Positions 53,363 to 61,453 of a stretch of 64,000 bases of DNA are shown one piece after another. Origin of the DNA: Lachnospiraceae bacterium (GTDB taxonomy: Bacteria; Bacillota; Clostridia; Lachnospirales; Lachnospiraceae). The notes beneath the pieces are model-generated. The model had not been told where the DNA came from. It saw only the letters and a program-made list of their open reading frames with translations, and did no database searches. The translations under genes and the position numbers were made by a program. The DNA lies in NCBI GenBank assembly GCA_017552985.1, contig JAFZNO010000100.1, positions 16,889 to 80,888 of the forward strand, given 5' to 3'. Every line of letters starts with the position of its first letter. Position 1 is the first letter of the stretch.

Positions 53363-53382
53363 TTTTGTAACTGCTTACAAAA
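53363..53382. promoter_or_regulatory. autoregulatory operator of the LacI gene
   Basis: TTTTGTAACTGCTTACAAAA has perfect eight-base arms and lies ten bases downstream of the -10 box. Its half-sites match those at 53243 and 49232, but the centre is CTGC rather than GCG. Confidence 0.72.
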
Positions 53383-53428
53383 GAATGTACGTGGAATACG
53401 ATAATTACGTAAGGAGCGATCAATCCCT

Positions 53429-54442
53429 ATGGCACTTACTATTTATGACATTTCAAAAAAAGCCGGCGTATCCATCGCCACCGTTTCCCGCGTATTAAAC
53501 GGAAGCGATAGCGTAAAGGCTTCCACTCGCGAGAAAGTCATGCGCGTCATCGAGAAATATGATTACACGCCAAATGCCTTTGCCCGCGGCATGGGACTGC
53601 ACAGTCTTCGCACGGTCGGAATTCTATGTGCCGACTCTTCTGACCTTTATCTTGCAAAGGCCGTTTACTATTTGGAGCAGGAGTTGCATGACAACGGATA
53701 TGAATCCATCCTCTGCTGCACGGGCTATGACCTTGCAGACCGCCAGAGCTACATGCACCTCATCCTTTCTAAAAAGGTGGACAGCCTCATCCTGGTTGGC
53801 TCTCATTACGTATCGAATACGGACGAGGAGAACGAGTGCATCCGCGAGGCTTCGAAACAAGTGCCCGTCATGCTGCTGAACGCTTCCTATAATCATCCCA
53901 ACGTCTACAGCACGCTCTGTAACGACTACGCATCCATGTTTGAAGCAACCTCGAGTCTCATCCGCGCCGGAATTGATGACATTCTCTACGTTTATGATTC
54001 CAATTCCTACAGCGGTACGAAAAAGCTGAGCGGTTATAAGGCGGCCATGAAGAGCTACAAGCTTCAGGACATCACGCCCTACATTCATTATTATGACGGG
54101 CGGACGGATGAAATAGAGAACATCACGAGCTTCATTCAGTCCATCGCAGACCGCGGGACTCATTTCCACGGCGTCATCGCATCTGATGATCAGCTAGCCA
54201 TCGGAGCGATCAAATACGCACAAAGGAATGGTCTTCGCATTCCAGGCGATCTCTCCGTGATCGGTTATAACAACTCCATGCTCACAAAGTGCTGCAATCC
54301 CGAGCTAACCAGCGTGGACAATCGTTTGGAGAACCTTACGCATCAGCTGGTACAAACCCTCATCGGCGTTCTCTCCGGTCAGGAAATGCCGACTGAATCC
54401 GTATTTTCAGGGAAGCTGATCAAGCGTTCCACCACGCCTTAG
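53429..54442 (+). CDS. LacI-family transcriptional regulator of galacturonate genes
   Basis: This 337-residue repressor has a LacI helix-turn-helix at residues 1-50 (TIYDISKKAGVSIATVSRVLNG) and the hinge helix region PNAFARGMG. A periplasmic-binding-protein-like effector domain follows, with DDQLAIGAIKYAQRNGLRIPGDLSVIGY near the end. It lies between the divergent uxaB and uxaC arms and has a palindrome at its own promoter. The effector is probably a galacturonate-pathway intermediate; that is inferred from position. Confidence 0.93.
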   Translation: MALTIYDISKKAGVSIATVSRVLNGSDSVKASTREKVMRVIEKYDYTPNAFARGMGLHSLRTVGILCADSSDLYLAKAVYYLEQELHDNGYESILCCTGYDLADRQSYMHLILSKKVDSLILVGSHYVSNTDEENECIREASKQVPVMLLNASYNHPNVYSTLCNDYASMFEATSSLIRAGIDDILYVYDSNSYSGTKKLSGYKAAMKSYKLQDITPYIHYYDGRTDEIENITSFIQSIADRGTHFHGVIASDDQLAIGAIKYAQRNGLRIPGDLSVIGYNNSMLTKCCNPELTSVDNRLENLTHQLVQTLIGVLSGQEMPTESVFSGKLIKRSTTP

Positions 54443-54508
54443 ATCATGGACCTGATCATCAAGAAACAATAATAAACCACGTGAAATGACGTGAAGGAGG
54501 ATAAATAA

Positions 54509-55924
54509 GTGAAAGCATTTATGGACAAGGATTTCATCCTTTCGAATGACGTTGCAAAAAAGCTCTATTTTGATTATGCGGCTGGCGCTCCGATCCTGGA
54601 CTATCACTGCCACATCAACCAGAAGGAGATCTGGGAGGACCGTAAGTTTGACAACATCACGCAGGTATGGCTGGGCGGCGACCATTACAAATGGCGCTTC
54701 ATGCGCTCCTGCGGCGTTGAGGAATACTATATCACCGGCGGCGCATCCGATAAGGAAAAGTTCTTAAAATGGGCAGAGTGCCTGGGCAAGGCCATCGGCA
54801 ATCCCCTCTTCCACTGGAGCCACTTAGAGCTTCGCAAGTACTTTGGATACCAGGGCGTTTTGAATAAGAACACCGCTGAGGAAGTATGGGAGCTTTGCAA
54901 TAAAAAGCTTGCTGAGCCGTCCATGAGCGTTCGCAACATCATTAAGAATTCCGGCGTGACCCTGATCTGCACCACGGACGATCCCATCGATGATCTGGAG
55001 TATCATAAGAAGATCGCTGAGGATCCTACCTTCGACGTACAGGTTCTTCCCGCGTGGAGACCCGATAAGGCCATGAACCTGGAAAAGACCACCTACCTTG
55101 ACTATCTGGCAAGCCTCGAGAAGGTGTCCGGCGTTAAGATTGACAGCTTCGCCGCCCTCTGCAAGGCGATTTCCCTCCGCATGGATTACTTCCAGTCTCG
55201 TGGCTGCAGCGTTTCCGACCACGGCATTGAATACGTTTACTACGCTCCCGCTTCCGAGCAGGAAATTGAATCTATCTTTGAAAAGAGGATCAACGGCCTG
55301 ACCGTTTCCCGAGGCGAAGAGATCAAATTCAAGACCGCATTCATGCTCTTTGTAGGCAGGGAATACGCAAAGCGTAACTGGGTGATGCAGCTCCACTATG
55401 GCTGCAAGCGCGACAATAATACGCTGCGCTTCGAGCAGCTCGGTCCCGACACCGGTTATGACTGCATTAACAACTACGCTCCCGCTGCCGAGATCACAGA
55501 TTTCTTAAACGCACTGAACAAGACGGATGAGCTTCCCAAAACCATTCTTTACAGCTTAAATCCGAATGACAATCAGACCATCGGCACCATCCTTGGATGC
55601 TTCCAGGACAGCACCGCCGTTGCAAAGATCCAGCAGGGCAGCGCATGGTGGTTCAATGATCATAAGACCGGCATGCAGGATCAGATGATCTCCCTTGCAA
55701 ACCTTGGTAACCTTTCCGGATTTGTGGGAATGCTGACCGACTCTAGGAGCTTTCTCTCCTATACGCGTCATGATTACTTCCGCCGGATCCTGTGCAATCT
55801 TCTTGGCACCTGGGTGGAAAACGGCGAGTTCCCTGAGGACTATGAGATCCTTGGCGAGATCGTAAAGGGAATCAGCTATAACAATGCAGTGAAGTATTTT
55901 GGTTTTGACTTAAAGACGATTTAA
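54509..55924 (+). CDS. uxaC: uronate isomerase
   Basis: This 471-residue amidohydrolase-fold enzyme turns D-galacturonate into D-tagaturonate (and glucuronate into fructuronate). It has the metal motif DYHCHINQKEI, the later CTTDDPIDDL and RDNNTLRFEQLGPDTGYDCI segments, and LTDSRSFLSYTRHDYFRR near the end. The start is a GTG at 54509, eight bases after AAGGAGG. The length matches UxaC. It is the first of three co-directional pathway genes behind the regulator. Confidence 0.96.
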   Translation: MKAFMDKDFILSNDVAKKLYFDYAAGAPILDYHCHINQKEIWEDRKFDNITQVWLGGDHYKWRFMRSCGVEEYYITGGASDKEKFLKWAECLGKAIGNPLFHWSHLELRKYFGYQGVLNKNTAEEVWELCNKKLAEPSMSVRNIIKNSGVTLICTTDDPIDDLEYHKKIAEDPTFDVQVLPAWRPDKAMNLEKTTYLDYLASLEKVSGVKIDSFAALCKAISLRMDYFQSRGCSVSDHGIEYVYYAPASEQEIESIFEKRINGLTVSRGEEIKFKTAFMLFVGREYAKRNWVMQLHYGCKRDNNTLRFEQLGPDTGYDCINNYAPAAEITDFLNALNKTDELPKTILYSLNPNDNQTIGTILGCFQDSTAVAKIQQGSAWWFNDHKTGMQDQMISLANLGNLSGFVGMLTDSRSFLSYTRHDYFRRILCNLLGTWVENGEFPEDYEILGEIVKGISYNNAVKYFGFDLKTI

Positions 55925-55943
55925 TGGACAAAGGAGAAACGTC

Positions 55944-56807
55944 ATGGAACTTAGGACCGCTTCGTCCCCAAAGGACGTGAAATACTATGATACCAAAAGA
56001 CTCCGCGAGGAATTCCTGATCGATGACCTCTTCCAGCCTGACGTGATCAAGCTCGTATACAGCCACATCGACCGCATCATCACCGGCTCCGCGGTTCCCG
56101 TAAAGGAAACCCTGAAGCTCACCGCAGGCGAGGAGCTTCGCGCGAAATATTTCTGCGAGCGTCGAGAGCTAGGCGTCATCAACGTCGGCGGCGCAGGCGA
56201 GATCACGATCGACGGCAAAACCTATCAGGTAGGCCATAAGGAAGGCATGTATATTGGCATGGGGTCAAAGGAGATTTCCTTCTCAAGCCTTGATGCAAGG
56301 GCTCCCGCGAAGTTTTACTTAAACAGCGCCCCCGCCCACAGGACCTGCCCCACCGTATTGATCAAACCCGAGGGAACGCCTGAGGACGGCGTGGTCATCG
56401 TAAAGGATTGCAATAAGGTGGAGCTCGGCTCCTTAGAGAGTGCAAATCACCGTACCATCTGCAAATACATTCTCCCCGGCCAGGTGGAGAGCTGTCAGCT
56501 CGAGATGGGCATGACAAAGCTAGAGCCTGGCAGCGTTTGGAACACCATGCCCTGCCACACGCATGACAGACGCATGGAGGTATATCTCTACTTCGACATG
56601 CCCGAGGATGCGCTTGTCATGCATTACATGGGCGAGCCCACGGAGACCAGGCACGTCATCATGCGCAATGAGCAGGCCATCATCTCCCCCAGCTGGTCCA
56701 TCCATTCCGGATGCGGCACCCAGGCCTACACCTTCATCTGGGGCATGGTCGGCGAGAACCAGGACTTTGACGACATGGACCACTGCGCCATGACAGAACT
56801 GTTATAA
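55944..56807 (+). CDS. kduI: 5-keto-4-deoxyuronate isomerase
   Basis: This 287-residue cupin converts 5-keto-4-deoxyuronate, formed from unsaturated uronates, into 2,5-diketo-3-deoxygluconate. The zinc-binding motif is in MPCHTHDRRMEVYLYFDMP, with a further histidine in WSIHSGCGT. It is about nine residues longer than the Escherichia coli protein. It lies 20 bases after uxaC with its own AAAGGAG site. Together with the GH105 enzyme it shows that lyase products are used as well as saturated galacturonate. Confidence 0.95.
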   Translation: MELRTASSPKDVKYYDTKRLREEFLIDDLFQPDVIKLVYSHIDRIITGSAVPVKETLKLTAGEELRAKYFCERRELGVINVGGAGEITIDGKTYQVGHKEGMYIGMGSKEISFSSLDARAPAKFYLNSAPAHRTCPTVLIKPEGTPEDGVVIVKDCNKVELGSLESANHRTICKYILPGQVESCQLEMGMTKLEPGSVWNTMPCHTHDRRMEVYLYFDMPEDALVMHYMGEPTETRHVIMRNEQAIISPSWSIHSGCGTQAYTFIWGMVGENQDFDDMDHCAMTELL

Positions 56808-56843
56808 GCAAACGTAAAGCTGCGAAGCAGCGAGTTTGCGAAT

Positions 56844-56860
56844 ACGGGCTCGCCCGTTTT
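56844..56860 (+). terminator. weak terminator or attenuator between kduI and the RpiB-like gene
   Basis: ACGGG-CTCG-CCCGT is followed by TTTATC, 37 bases past the kduI stop. A second small stem, GCTGC-GAA-GCAGC, precedes it. Read-through is likely, as the next gene starts 20 bases later. Confidence 0.45.
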
Positions 56861-56878
56861 ATCAAGAAAGGAGCCTTT

Positions 56879-57523
56879 ATGAAAATCGCACTGATCAATG
56901 AAAACAGCCAGGCGGCGAAAAACGAAATGATCCATAATACCTTAAAATCCGTGGTGGAGCCCATGGGACATGAGGTTTACAACTATGGCATGTATTCCGC
57001 CGAGGACCCGAACAGCCTCACCTACGTACAAAACGGCATCCTCGCGGCGATACTCTTAAACTCCGGTGCTGCGGACTACGTGATCACGGGATGCGGCACG
57101 GGCGAAGGCGCCATGCTGGCCTGCAATAGCTTTCCCAAGGTGCTCTGCGGTCATATTGAAAGTCCGCTGGACGCTTATCTCTTCTCCCAGGTCAATGACG
57201 GGAACTGCATCGCGCTTCCCTTCGCTGAGAACTTTGGATGGGGCGGTGAATTAAACCTCACCTATATCTTTGAAAAGCTCTTCTGCGCCCCCGGTGGCGG
57301 CGGATATCCAAAGGAGCGTGTCGTACCAGAGCAGCGCAATAAAAAGATCTTAGACGCCGTCAAGGAGATCACCCATAATCGTCTTACGGACATCCTCAGG
57401 AAGCTCGACCGAGATCTCGTAAAGGGCGCCCTCTCCGGCGAAAAGTTCCAGGAATACTTCTTTGCTAACTGCAAGGACGAGGAAATCAAAACCGTGGTCA
57501 AGGAAATCCTGGAAATCCAATAA
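56879..57523 (+). CDS. RpiB/LacAB-family sugar-phosphate isomerase
   Basis: This 214-residue protein is longer than RpiB (about 150). It has the family motif TGCGTGEGAMLACNSFPKV, with the catalytic cysteine and glycine loop, and GHIESPLDAYLFSQVNDGN where RpiB holds its catalytic base region. Relatives in pectin clusters are thought to isomerise 5-keto-4-deoxyuronate or related keto-acids. Its place next to kduI supports such a job here. The C-terminal extension of about 60 residues is helical. Confidence 0.86.
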   Translation: MKIALINENSQAAKNEMIHNTLKSVVEPMGHEVYNYGMYSAEDPNSLTYVQNGILAAILLNSGAADYVITGCGTGEGAMLACNSFPKVLCGHIESPLDAYLFSQVNDGNCIALPFAENFGWGGELNLTYIFEKLFCAPGGGGYPKERVVPEQRNKKILDAVKEITHNRLTDILRKLDRDLVKGALSGEKFQEYFFANCKDEEIKTVVKEILEIQ

Positions 57524-57552
57524 ATTACAATCGTAAAAAACAAAAAACGAAG

Positions 57553-57578
57553 AAAAGCCACCAAACCCGGTGGCTTTT
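57553..57578 (+). terminator. rho-independent terminator of the uxaC-kduI unit (bidirectional in form)
   Basis: AAAAGCCACC and GGTGGCTTTT pair around a six-base loop, 30 bases past the stop at 57523. It can also end the minus-strand gene at 57603. Confidence 0.9.
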
Positions 57579-57602
57579 CGCATGCTACTCTTTCGAAAGC
57601 AT

Positions 57603-58126
57603 TTAATAAGCGGACAATCTCTTCTCCTTCGGTACGAAGAAGGGGCTATTCTCATCGATGTCATAGATCTCGTAGAATTTCTCAAACTGTCCCAGCACGC
57701 AATTAACCCTTTGTTTACAAGGCTCAGGTTCAAAATACCTCTCAACGACTTCCCTTTTAATGGTAAACTGTTTCTCCCTTATGACTGACACCGTGAGGAT
57801 TGCGTGAACGGATTCCTTTGTGAAGGCTTTGTCCTAAGATGGATTTCTCCCGTTTCTTCAATGCCCTCTTCCAGTGCAACCTTGTCGATTGCCTCTTTCG
57901 CCGTCGGATCGCTGTAGTGTCCGAGCTTCTGGATGCGGACTCCAAGCTCGTCCCTGTTATGACTGCGACTAAACTGCTCCTCTGCCTGGATCTCATAGAC
58001 CAAGCGTGCCTTGCAATCATCAATGATCGCCGCAAATATGCAAAAGTACTTAAAAATCAGTTCTGCGCGATCCCGCGCGGTTCCTTCCTCGTAAGATTGA
58101 TAGATACTCTTTGACATCGCTTTCAC
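57603..58126 (-). pseudogene. hypothetical gene, probably broken by a frameshift
   Basis: A first frame starts at an ATG near 58117 (MSKSIYQSYEEGTARDRAEL) and runs as a helical, charged protein to a stop at 57779. The next frame is open from about 57820 to 57603 without a proper start. It continues the same character (AFTKESVHAILTVSVIREKQ, then VVERYFEPEPCKQRVNCVLG, ending EKRLSAY). A single frame change between 57820 and 57779 would give one protein of about 170 residues. I do not recognise the family. Two overlapping small genes are the alternative. Confidence 0.5.
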
Positions 58127-58274
58127 CTCTCGAATAAAAAATGCGTATGAAAGCTAAACCGGTTTTGCTTTGATAAGTTAAGTATATCTGGCAAAAGCGT
58201 TGATGTCGTTATTCAAAGACTGTACGTGAAGTACAGCGGGACTGGACTTGGCATAAAATGTTAAAGAAGGGTAA

Positions 58275-58300
58275 CAAAAAAAGGCCTCATCAGCCTTTCT
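58275..58300 (-). terminator. terminator after the small membrane gene
   Basis: On the minus strand AAAGGC and GCCTTT pair around TGATGAG and are followed by TTTTTT. It lies 12 bases past the stop at 58312. Confidence 0.75.
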
Positions 58301-58311
58301 TTGTCGTAATG

Positions 58312-58524
58312 CTATCGACCAAACCCATGCTTTTCCATGATTTGATTATAAGTCTCGAATTCGTCCGCCAACATCTCACGGTTCTTTTCTGCCTGAAGTT
58401 CAAGCCTAAAATTTGTGATCTGATATTCCATCTCCAGATGAACCCAGTAAATCGTAATCCCACAGCAGACAATGGCCAAAACGGACAGCGCCAATGCCAG
58501 CTGACACATAAATCTTCTCTTCAT
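58312..58524 (-). CDS. small single-pass membrane protein paired with the PolC-like gene
   Basis: This 70-residue protein has a transmembrane helix (ALALSVLAIVCCGITIYWV) followed by a charged helix (LQAEKNREMLADEFETYNQIMEKHG). It is a close paralog of 31004-31216; the helix and the motif NREMLADE are unchanged. It starts 15 bases after the stop of the PolC-like gene and is followed by a terminator, so the two form an operon. The family is unknown to me. Confidence 0.78.
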   Translation of the reverse strand: MKRRFMCQLALALSVLAIVCCGITIYWVHLEMEYQITNFRLELQAEKNREMLADEFETYNQIMEKHGFGR

Positions 58525-58538
58525 AATCTCTCCATTCT

Positions 58539-60137
58539 CTACGGTCTTTTACATTTACCAAGAATCCTGCGCTCCATGAATTCAAGTTCCTTATAAAGAT
58601 TCTTCTCACCTGGAGCCATGAAGGCTTCGATGATCGAGCATCCTTCCAAGATTTCGTCTTGATATTGCTTGTCAAACAGGCTGGCGATGTCTTCATAGGA
58701 CGCATCCATTATCTCTTTGCAAAAATACATGATCACCTGTCTAGGCAACACATATTCAGGACTCCTTTTAGCCGAAAGTACGTCCTCCTTATCTAGCTCG
58801 AAGTAGTCGGAAACAACGCTAGCGATGATGTCTGTCGTAACATCGTCAGTAGTCTTATCAAGCATCTTTACCCAGGCCAGCCTTGTATACATCAGCATGT
58901 ACTCAATGGCATGTGCCCTTGGGAAGACATACCTAAAGTGACTAGCCGTGCGTTCCAGGTCAGTTGGAAGTAGGAACTCCGTGCATTCCTCAATCTTTTT
59001 CGGCTTTGAAAACCAGCCCTTTCGAAAGGCTTCCATTGCGTCATATGCTCGCTCGCATTCTTCACCATCGGGATCCATCAGGTAATCAAACACATCCTCT
59101 CTGGCGTACAAAGGGCACCTTTTGAATTCATCGGAACGCATCAGTTCCACGCACGCGTCAGGAATCTCAACGTCATCTACTTCCCCGTCCGCCAAGGTCG
59201 CATGCGACAAAGCTTCCAGATTCACCATCTCGCGAAAGCTCTGTGGTTTGCATTCCATGAAGAGTCGCTCGGTCGCTTCTGACAGATCCACACAGTCATA
59301 AACGTCACGCCAGCCAATTTTCTTTAGCGCCTGCACGCCAAGCAAATCCGGATCAACCTTATGCTTCCAGCTCAACTTATAAAGCTGATCTAACCCCTCA
59401 TGATCAATCAGAGAGATGGAGATCATTCCCAGCTTTTCCATTTTGTTCGGGTTTCCGATCAGACAAGCCTCACCGTTTTCAAGGCCATGCAGATACTCCA
59501 TAACGCTCTTGTCTTTAACCGTCATGCCCTGCGGCAGAATGATAAATCCAACTGGCTCGATATGCTCTTCCTCATCATCACCGCGATAAGTGAAGCCACC
59601 CTTTACCACAATCTCCCTGTTTGGATATGCTTCGCGCAAAGCCCTCTCTACAATCGGACGAAAGTCCTTAACTATGTTGAAATCAAAAGCGATCGTCTTC
59701 TTTCCGTCTATACCCCAGACGCTTTCCTTGGGAATGCCATATCCATCCGCCCAAATCTTCCTCCCGCATTCAGGGCAAGTCTTTTCGGGCAAATCCACTC
59801 CATATCCGTGACTTGGAACAAACTCATAATGACCGCAGTGCGGGCAGTAATAATGCGCCGGCATCGGATTGAATCGTCCGTGACCAAGAAGAAAATACAA
59901 CAGCGATCCCATCAGCGTTCCACGACCATAGAGCGGAACCCCCTTGGCAGCGGCACTCCTCGCCAAAAGGCGATAAACATTAAAGTGCTCAACGTAATTT
60001 GATTCGGCCAAGGCGCTAATTTCCTTCTCATATCGATCTCTGACTTCTGCCGGAATACCTGCAGGATACGTCTCTGCCAGCTTCTTTTCGCATACCTCGC
60101 GAATCATCAAAATCTTATCCTGATTTATGTCTTTCAT
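58539..60137 (-). CDS. stand-alone PolC-like protein, apparently with a degraded polymerase site
   Basis: This 532-residue protein aligns with the C-terminal polymerase half of PolC, not with the full 1400-residue enzyme. Matching landmarks are YGRGTLMGSLL (PolC GSRGSVGSS), PMPAHYYCPHCGHYEF (PLPPHYVCPNCKHSEF), DLPEKTCPECG (zinc cysteines), FREMVNLEALSHAT (FSELVQISGLSHGT) and FPRAHAIEYMLMYTRLAW (FPKAHAAAYVLMAVRIAY). The catalytic PDIDLNF reads IAFDFNI here and the third aspartate region reads ISISLID, so two of three metal-binding aspartates seem lost. No exonuclease or OB domain is present. AAAGGAGTGAGTGC precedes the ATG. It is co-transcribed with 58312-58524. The function is unknown. Confidence 0.82.
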   Translation of the reverse strand: MKDINQDKILMIREVCEKKLAETYPAGIPAEVRDRYEKEISALAESNYVEHFNVYRLLARSAAAKGVPLYGRGTLMGSLLYFLLGHGRFNPMPAHYYCPHCGHYEFVPSHGYGVDLPEKTCPECGRKIWADGYGIPKESVWGIDGKKTIAFDFNIVKDFRPIVERALREAYPNREIVVKGGFTYRGDDEEEHIEPVGFIILPQGMTVKDKSVMEYLHGLENGEACLIGNPNKMEKLGMISISLIDHEGLDQLYKLSWKHKVDPDLLGVQALKKIGWRDVYDCVDLSEATERLFMECKPQSFREMVNLEALSHATLADGEVDDVEIPDACVELMRSDEFKRCPLYAREDVFDYLMDPDGEECERAYDAMEAFRKGWFSKPKKIEECTEFLLPTDLERTASHFRYVFPRAHAIEYMLMYTRLAWVKMLDKTTDDVTTDIIASVVSDYFELDKEDVLSAKRSPEYVLPRQVIMYFCKEIMDASYEDIASLFDKQYQDEILEGCSIIEAFMAPGEKNLYKELEFMERRILGKCKRP

Positions 60138-60230
60138 GCACTCACTCCTTTCGAAACACTATCTATTTCCCGTCTTTAATAGCATCTTAGCAAATTACCC
60201 TGACAGAATGTGTCCATCTCAAAAAAGAGC

Positions 60231-60264
60231 ATAAAAAGATGCCGTCCATAATGAACGACATCTT
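60231..60264 (-). terminator. terminator after the DUF697 gene
   Basis: On the minus strand AAGATGTCGTTC and GGACGGCATCTT pair along twelve positions (G-T pairs included) and are followed by TTTTTA. It lies 20 bases past the stop at 60286. Confidence 0.8.
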
Positions 60265-60285
60265 ATCCCGCTTCCGTCATAAAAA

Positions 60286-61041
60286 CTAAACTTCTATCTC
60301 TCCATACCTTTCAACTATTCCATTAAAAACTCTTTCCATCTTTTTGTCGTCATACCGACTGGCCAAGGATACCTGGCATCCCGTTTCATACTCTTCAAAC
60401 GTCAACTCATTATACATCAGGAAATCCCACACTAAATAGCCTCGATTCCCTTTATAATTTATCAAATCCCGTCTGCAGACAACCGCATATGGTCTTTTTT
60501 CATTCTTTTCTTTCGTGATGATTTGATCAAGGATTTCATCTAAATTCTCATCCTCTCGAATGTCTTTTCCCTCATTATTCTCATCAGTGGATTGCGTTTT
60601 TCCCGCTTCGGCCGCTTCCTGGGCATTCCTTTTCCGGTCACACTCATTCCTTGCATTCTTTGCAAAATCCACAGCCGCAATCCATCCTATAGCCTCCGTA
60701 ACACCCGCCGCCACAGTGGCTGAAACTATCGAACCCGCAACAGGGATAAGTTTCACCAGGTTTCTTCCCACAAAAGTAGACGCGGCAGCCCCAATAATCC
60801 CTTTTGCAACAGCATCCGTCAACTCTTGTCCAAAAATTTTCCCCAAAGCGATCACCATTGTAATTTGTGCGGCAGAAATAGGTATTGCATCTGCCATAGG
60901 AATAGGTATCGCTCCTGCAACACCGCTAGCCACAGAAGCCGTGTGGATCGCGGTTTTGCACTTAAGCTTTTGATCTTCCGTCATTAGTTTTTCAGCCTCG
61001 AGTTTCTTGTCCTTCAAGACTTTCTTGTAATCTTTTGCCAT
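60286..61041 (-). CDS. DUF697-domain protein
   Basis: This 251-residue protein has a glycine/alanine-rich helical domain (about 30-130: AGAIPIPMADAIPISAAQIT, IFGQELTDAVAKGIIGAA, NLVKLIPVAGSIVSATVAAG). That domain matches DUF697, a membrane-inserting domain often fused to or encoded beside small GTPases. An acidic linker and a separate C-terminal domain of about 90 residues follow (VVCRRDLINYKGNRGYLVWD). No GTPase gene is adjacent. GC content here is lower than in the pectin region, which hints at transfer. Confidence 0.75.
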   Translation of the reverse strand: MAKDYKKVLKDKKLEAEKLMTEDQKLKCKTAIHTASVASGVAGAIPIPMADAIPISAAQITMVIALGKIFGQELTDAVAKGIIGAAASTFVGRNLVKLIPVAGSIVSATVAAGVTEAIGWIAAVDFAKNARNECDRKRNAQEAAEAGKTQSTDENNEGKDIREDENLDEILDQIITKEKNEKRPYAVVCRRDLINYKGNRGYLVWDFLMYNELTFEEYETGCQVSLASRYDDKKMERVFNGIVERYGEIEV

Positions 61042-61081
61042 GCTACTATCCTATCCTTTCCGCTTTTGTTTGAATCATCCG

Positions 61082-61453
61082 TTAAGAACTACTAATTGTT
61101 ACATATTGAGTCGGCATTCCAATAAACCTTGACCAATCCCCATCAAAGTGTACATCTGCAGAAAACATATTGCTTATTCTCGTCAGATCCTTGCGAATCG
61201 ATTGATCATACATACTGATTTCTTGCAGATTCTCATATATCTCTTGACACTCTTTTTTCGCCGCCAAAATAATCTCGTCAATACTAAAGTCTGCCGCCTG
61301 TGCCATTTCAAATCGTTTGTCATATTCAAACTCCGCTTCTGCAAACAGCTTTTTAATCTGTCCAGCCTTGAAGCCATAGTTGACATCAAACAAATCTAAT
61401 TTTTTCAAAATAAGCATTGTGAAATTAGTGCAAACTACCGTTTCCATCGTCAA
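61082..61453 (-). CDS. hypothetical protein, start uncertain
   Basis: This frame has up to 123 residues, helical and charged in the middle (GFKAGQIKKLFAEAEFEYDK). I do not recognise it. The annotated first ATG lies inside the cysteine-motif stub of 61425-61520 and lacks a ribosome site. An ATG at 61420 (MLILKKLDLFDV) is an alternative. Asp-Val pairs use GAT GTN here, unlike in the host-like genes of this window. It may be a displaced C-terminal part. Confidence 0.45.
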   Translation of the reverse strand: MTMETVVCTNFTMLILKKLDLFDVNYGFKAGQIKKLFAEAEFEYDKRFEMAQAADFSIDEIILAAKKECQEIYENLQEISMYDQSIRKDLTRISNMFSADVHFDGDWSRFIGMPTQYVTISSS

